DNA of 64,000 bases from an uncultured Eubacteriales bacterium (GTDB lineage: Bacteria > Bacillota > Clostridia > Christensenellales > CAG-138): the NCBI GenBank assembly GCA_902768795.1, contig CACXMS010000003.1, positions 52,950 to 116,949 of the forward strand, written 5' to 3'. The stretch's first letter is position 1, and every line of letters begins with the position of its first letter. Made by a program: the position numbers and the translations under genes. Under the pieces are notes generated by a model. That model had not been told where the DNA came from and searched no databases. It was given only the letters and a program-made list of their open reading frames with translations. This document shows, piece after piece, positions 61,401 through 64,000 of the stretch.

Positions 61401-61968
61401 GTTCCATATTTTTTTCGGTCGCTTCGAGTTTGCGCTCGGCCTCTTCCTTCCTCGCGCGGTACCGCGTGACGCCCGCCGCTTCCTCCATCGCGACCCGGCG
61501 GTCGCTCGATTTGTTGGAAAGGATTTCGTCCACCTTGCCCTGGGAAATGATCGAATAGCCGTCCTTGCCGATGCCCGTATCGCGGAACAGCTCCATGATG
61601 TCCTTCAGACGGCACGTTTTGCCGTTCAGAACGTATTCGCTTTCCCCCGATCGGTACATGCGGCGCGTGACCGCGACCTCGCTGTATTCGACCGGCAGCT
61701 TATGATCCTCGTTGTCAAACGTCAGCGTGACCTCGCACATCGACTGCGGCTTGCGCTTTTCGGTGCCGTTGAAGATCACGTCCTCCATTTTCGTGCCGCG
61801 CAAAGCGCGCGCGCTCTGCTCGCCGAGCACCCAGCGCACCGCGTCGGAAATGTTGCTTTTTCCGCTGCCGTTCGGGCCGATGACGGCCGTAATACCCGAT
61901 CCGAACTGCAGCTCCGTTTTTTTCGCGAACGATTTGAAGCCCGCTACCTCTAACCTTGTCAGTCTCAT
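58414..61968 (-). CDS. smc: Chromosome segregation protein SMC
   Basis: Condensin ATPase, 1184 aa. Walker A GPNGSGKSNISDAVRWVLGEQS near residue 32, two long coiled coils (about 165-500 and 670-1010) flanking a hinge (about 500-660, with LLGRTVVVKDLDSGI) and the C-terminal ABC signature LSGGERALTAIALLFAML with Walker B FCVLDEIETSLDEENV. Its start overlaps the rnc end by 4 bp (ATGA). Intact and of normal size. Confidence 0.97.
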   Translation of the reverse strand: MRLTRLEVAGFKSFAKKTELQFGSGITAVIGPNGSGKSNISDAVRWVLGEQSARALRGTKMEDVIFNGTEKRKPQSMCEVTLTFDNEDHKLPVEYSEVAVTRRMYRSGESEYVLNGKTCRLKDIMELFRDTGIGKDGYSIISQGKVDEILSNKSSDRRVAMEEAAGVTRYRARKEEAERKLEATEKNMERLLDLLNELESRIGPLEEQSRSARTYLKLREELRDLDVNMFLYQTDRQKERLAALREAAAQLETELNESEVRERALSADSAALETQVRALDEQLSAQQNRLIEMLSGVEAHVGESNLIVERRDHAKKESERIAKECDSLREQIAATEKELEAAVLSEEETEKRRALDRQIAAGDAHVAETDAGIASREAALEAAKNAMMEAMNRLADARSDFSRFETMIASLNERLEALDGEESAAKARVASLKEELDAADQTRAAAEQKHNEHVAAYREAQANRYALESDLLAKQEELRIAEQNAGALSSREHVLRDMMRSHEGYQNSVRLVMQAADRDEALKACIIGPVAELLQVPREYENAVGTSLGGSMQNLVTRSAEDGKTVIEYARKNDLGRVTLLPLSMLIPNPLSERECAFLSESGVVGLASELVSCDPKLSIVADYLLGRTVVVKDLDSGIRLKKKSKNAFHIATLAGDFISTGGTMTGGSVKKSGYSLLGREREIAETADQRKAAEKAVQRKQDEIEACKKQIVLADTQLEAFLGETHADELELVRQSEQREIILRDWKEAGQALEALASERTDILESVEKIRQRRETSRSVQTEIEQSNTASRSEIIAEQQALTELRAAREAENAVLTERKIARMALQKEDDAREAERNRLLRDRTLRLQRLADFEQERRTLLGQIEQAEERIREMERGIADEQSDLGAAKEEQQRLERERQRASELLARNRQRGDELAEAYRQAGERKHKNELAIDRIELECRQTADRIFNEYELTYENALPLRREIAVGATGARIQALRTEIRALGDVNVSAIEDYRTVSERYAGLKTQYEDLEKAKADLYTMIGQIVRQMESTFSTEFARVQASFSEVFAQLFGGGHAELRLTDRNDVLNCDIDIIAQPPGKKLQLLSLLSGGERALTAIALLFAMLKIKAPAFCVLDEIETSLDEENVSRFAAFLTRYAEETQFILITHRKGSMEVCDTLYGVAMEEKGVSTIVSARFED

Positions 61969-62672
61969 TTCGCTTTCTCCATGCGTTCCAGCGCATCCCG
62001 CGCGGCGGCCTGCCCTGCGCTCTGCTTGGAGTTGCCTTCGCCCGTGCCGAGCACCTCTTCATCGAGCAGGACAGCCATCGTAAAGACCTTCTGATGGTCG
62101 GGGCCTTTTTCGCCCACCGTGCGATAGACGACCTGCCTGCCGTGCGTTTTATGATGCACCAGCTCCTGCAGCCGCGTTTTGAAATCCTTTTCCGCCGAGG
62201 AGTGTGCATCGAAGTTCAGCAGCGGCAGAACGTTCCGATGAATGAACGCTTTTGCCGGTTCCCAGCCGCCGTCCAGATAGATCGCGGCGATGACCGCCTC
62301 AAACGCATCCGACAAAATCGACGGCTTTTCCCGACCGCCGCCGAGATCCTCTCCGTGCCCGAGCAGCAGGTGGCTTCCGAGCTGCACGCCTTTAGCCGCC
62401 TCGCACAGCGCGGATTCGCATACGATGCTTGCGCGCGTTTTGGAAAGCTGCCCCTCCTGCATGTGCGGAAAGCGCATAAAAAGCTCCTCGGATACGCAAA
62501 GCTCCAGCACCGCGTCGCCGAGAAACTCCATTCGTTCATTGTCCTGCGGCTCCCGCCGCCCTTTTTCGGATGGATAGAAGGAGGAATGCGTGAGCGCCCG
62601 CTTCAGCAAAGCGTCGTTTTGAAACGCATAGCCCAATGCGGATTCCAGCTCCGCAAGACGATTCTGATTCAT
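61965..62672 (-). CDS. rnc: Ribonuclease III
   Basis: Double-strand-specific endoribonuclease for rRNA processing, 235 aa. The catalytic domain has ERMEFLGDAVLEL and DAFEAVIAAIYLDGG (metal-binding acids), followed by a dsRNA-binding domain (DFKTRLQELVHHKTHG...GTGEGNSKQSAGQAAARDALERM). First gene of rnc-smc-ftsY. The region upstream contains the acpP terminator. Confidence 0.95.
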   Translation of the reverse strand: MNQNRLAELESALGYAFQNDALLKRALTHSSFYPSEKGRREPQDNERMEFLGDAVLELCVSEELFMRFPHMQEGQLSKTRASIVCESALCEAAKGVQLGSHLLLGHGEDLGGGREKPSILSDAFEAVIAAIYLDGGWEPAKAFIHRNVLPLLNFDAHSSAEKDFKTRLQELVHHKTHGRQVVYRTVGEKGPDHQKVFTMAVLLDEEVLGTGEGNSKQSAGQAAARDALERMEKAK

Positions 62673-62737
62673 ACCGTTCCTTTCCGTGCCGTTTCCAAGC
62701 CGTTCGCCGCACCGAGCGGTTTGGGTACGTCACTTAC

Positions 62738-62762
62738 GAAAAAGCCCGCACGGCGTGCGGGC
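62738..62762 (-). terminator. Terminator of acpP
   Basis: Perfect stem GCCCGCAC (62744-62751) / GTGCGGGC (62755-62762) with a three-base loop, followed on the minus strand by five T. It separates acpP from rnc. Confidence 0.85.
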
Positions 62763-62785
62763 GATCCGACGTACACTGTCGAAAT

Positions 62786-63010
62786 TTACCGGGACTGGAG
62801 ATACCGGACGATATCGCCGACCGTCTGCACTTTGGGCAGCTCCTCATCGGGGATTTCCACGTCGAACTCCTGCTCCATATCCATGACGAGCTCAACGATG
62901 TCAAGCGAATCCGCGTGCAGATCCTCGATCAGATTGCTCTCCATTTTGATCTCCGCGGGATCCAGATCCAACTGATTGGCAATGATCTGCCGAATCTTTT
63001 CAAATTCCAT
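62786..63010 (-). CDS. acpP: Acyl carrier protein
   Basis: 74-aa acidic carrier of fatty-acid synthesis. The phosphopantetheine attachment serine is Ser35 in [17 protein letters not shown] precedes ATG 63010. It has its own promoter and terminator, and the usual neighbours plsX and fabF are not present in the window. Confidence 0.96.
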   Translation of the reverse strand: MEFEKIRQIIANQLDLDPAEIKMESNLIEDLHADSLDIVELVMDMEQEFDVEIPDEELPKVQTVGDIVRYLQSR

Positions 63011-63057
63011 AGTTTTCTCCTCTTATTTTTTGTCCCTTCGGGACATTGTACCTTGAT

Positions 63058-63086
63058 ATTTTATCGAATTCGCTTCGGTTTGTCAA
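63058..63086 (-). promoter_or_regulatory. Probable acpP promoter with leader hairpin
   Basis: Minus strand consensus TTGACA (63086-63081), 17-bp spacer, TAAAAT (63063-63058). The expected transcript begins near 63051, and its leader then folds TGTCCC/GGGACA (63031-63045) before the GAGGAG. Confidence 0.65.
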
Positions 63087-63152
63087 CCGCTTAATTGGAT
63101 TTTACCCGCGCTTGAAAGTGCGGCCCGTTTTTGATTCCGAGAGAAAGAAATC

Positions 63153-63174
63153 AGTGCGGCAAAAGCCGCACTGT
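63153..63174 (-). terminator. Terminator-like hairpin after the truncated regulator
   Basis: CAGTGCGGC / GCCGCACTG with a short loop, followed on the minus strand by ATTTCTTTC. It lies about 30 bp beyond the stop at 63205. Confidence 0.55.
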
Positions 63175-63204
63175 TCGGTTGAAATGAAATGGGGGGCTCT
63201 GTTC

Positions 63205-63399
63205 TTACTCTGCTTTTTCCGTATCCTGCCCGGAAATTCCGTCAAGCCGCCGACCGAGCGCAAGATACATCGGATCGTTTGTCGTGCGGAGCACTTCAAC
63301 CTCGGTCAGCGCCCGCACCGTCTGACGGCCGCGTTCGTCGAGCAGAGCATACCGCTCCAACAATGTGCGGCTCTCACGATCCAGGAACAATCCGTCTTC
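63205..63399 (-). pseudogene. 3' fragment of a probable XRE-type transcriptional regulator
   Basis: The last ~64 residues of a protein, ending ...GRRLDGISGQDTEKAE. The block [33 protein letters not shown] looks like the C-terminal tail that follows the helix-turn-helix in many Clostridial XRE/phage-repressor-like proteins (the L-x-x-Y-x-x-L-D-x-x-G-R-x-x-V pattern). The helix-turn-helix itself is missing: at about 63391-63400 the sequence switches to the lepA fragment in another frame. Its orientation and terminator agree with a real gene whose 5' part lies elsewhere. Confidence 0.55.
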
Positions 63400-63400
63400 G
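63391..63400. other. Junction between unrelated gene fragments (likely assembly chimera)
   Basis: The lepA homology runs up to ILCSAKT, and the regulator homology is recognisable from about GEDGLFLD. The two reading frames meet in the shared bases GAAGACGG on the minus strand, leaving both genes truncated. Confidence 0.6.
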
Positions 63401-63923
63401 CCGAGCACAGGATGGCGTCGTCGGCGGGAATGGCCAGCCCGTCCTCGATCTGCTCGCGGCACCGGTCTGGATCGGATGCGGGCAGGTCGATCTTGTTGAT
63501 GAGCGGGATGATCTCGAGGTCGGCATTCATGGCCATCATCGCGTTCGCGACCGTCTGGGCCTCGACGCCCTGCGTTGCGTCCACGACCAACACGGCGCCC
63601 TCGCAGGCGGCGAGGCTGCGCGACACCTCGTAGGTGAAATCGACATGCCCCGGCGTGTCGATGAGGTTGAACTCGTACACCTCGCCGTCGTCCGCCGTGT
63701 AGTTCACGCGGACCGCCTGGCTCTTGATCGTGATGCCGCGTTCCCGCTCGATATCCATCGTATCGAGCAGCTGGTCCTGCATATCCCGCGCCGCAACGGT
63801 CCCGGTTTGCTCCAATATGCGGTCGGACAACGTCGACTTGCCGTGGTCGATATGGGCGATGACCGAGAAATTCCTGATGTGGGACGGGTCGTGTTGGTCG
63901 ATATGTGAAGAACCGCGCGTCAT
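63393..63923 (-). pseudogene. lepA: Elongation factor 4 (LepA), N-terminal fragment, Coriobacteriia-like
   Basis: About 177 residues of the GTPase domain of the ribosomal back-translocase EF4. G1 [11 protein letters not shown]2 region [14 protein letters not shown]3 DTPGHVDF and G4 NKIDLPA are intact. The sequence, including the start [20 protein letters not shown] and [19 protein letters not shown], looks like Collinsella/Olsenella-type LepA rather than a Clostridial one. The normal protein has about 600 residues; here it breaks after SAKT and runs into an unrelated frame that stops at 63306. Probably from a different organism joined in assembly. Confidence 0.8.
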
Positions 63924-64000
63924 TGCTCGACTTTCTTAATAGTTTTGCTTGCGTTGCTTCATTCTATGCTAAGATTTACGGGTTTCGTCTGGAAACAAGA

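Noticed and set aside
63205..63923. Programmed frameshift within one lepA gene
   Set aside because: The frame after the join ([19 protein letters not shown]...) shows no EF4 homology, so this is a join of unrelated sequences and not a frameshift.

Overview
The window looks like a contig from a moderately GC-rich, spore-forming member of the Clostridia, probably uncultured and gut-associated. The evidence is Firmicutes-type gene neighbourhoods (tilS-hpt-ftsH; rnc-smc-ftsY; ribF-rpsO-pnp-M16 protease; ylmE-sepF-divIVA; recF-remB-gyrB-gyrA), an alpha2-type glycyl-tRNA synthetase, the sporulation regulator SpoIIID and a PdaB-like deacetylase. Codons are GC-rich, Shine-Dalgarno sites are strong, promoters have TTGACA/TATAAT form with 17-bp spacers, and several genes appear to use TTG starts. 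The organism is inferred from gene content only.

Layout. 1-5.2 kb (minus): the tilS-hpt-ftsH-PHP operon and a 2-hydroxyacid dehydrogenase. 5.3-18.3 kb: glyQS, recD2, comF, spoIIID, murI, an alanine/sodium symporter, birA, an 8-oxoguanine-deaminase-like amidohydrolase, then ecfA1-ecfA2-ecfT-truA-tadA and tRNA-Ser(CGA). 18.3-23.2 kb: an accessory-looking stretch after the tRNA with a peptidase E-like protein, two diverged copies of a nested-hairpin repeat, a DUF1905 protein, a GNAT acetyltransferase, a nucleoside phosphorylase, and a Nudix-msrC-msrA repair group. 23.2-35.3 kb: flavodoxin, PdaB-like deacetylase, a 65-aa orphan protein and a cell-surface block: LytR-CpsA-Psr protein, GT2-GtrA fusion, phosphodiester glycosidase, small membrane protein, and the minus-strand operon CotH-VTC-DUF4956. 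35.3-42.6 kb (minus): recF-remB-gyrB-gyrA-cca. 42.8-47.1 kb: secA and a lipoprotein. 47.2-63.0 kb (minus): rpmF, yceD, ygiQ, divIVA-like, sepF, yggS, HlyD-like, M16 protease, pnp, rpsO, ribF, ftsY, smc, rnc, acpP.

The last ~600 bp do not fit. A 3' fragment of a probable XRE-type regulator abuts the 5' third of a Coriobacteriia-looking lepA (EF4) in another frame, with both genes broken at the same short stretch near 63391-63400. This looks like an assembly chimera, or less likely a recombination junction.

The most unusual content is the pair of nested-hairpin repeats at 19.25-19.64 kb, whose stems differ in sequence but keep their pairing. The CotH-VTC-DUF4956 operon and the compact murI terminator/spoIIID promoter palindrome come next. 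No CRISPR array, rRNA, phage module, transposase or replication origin was recognised.
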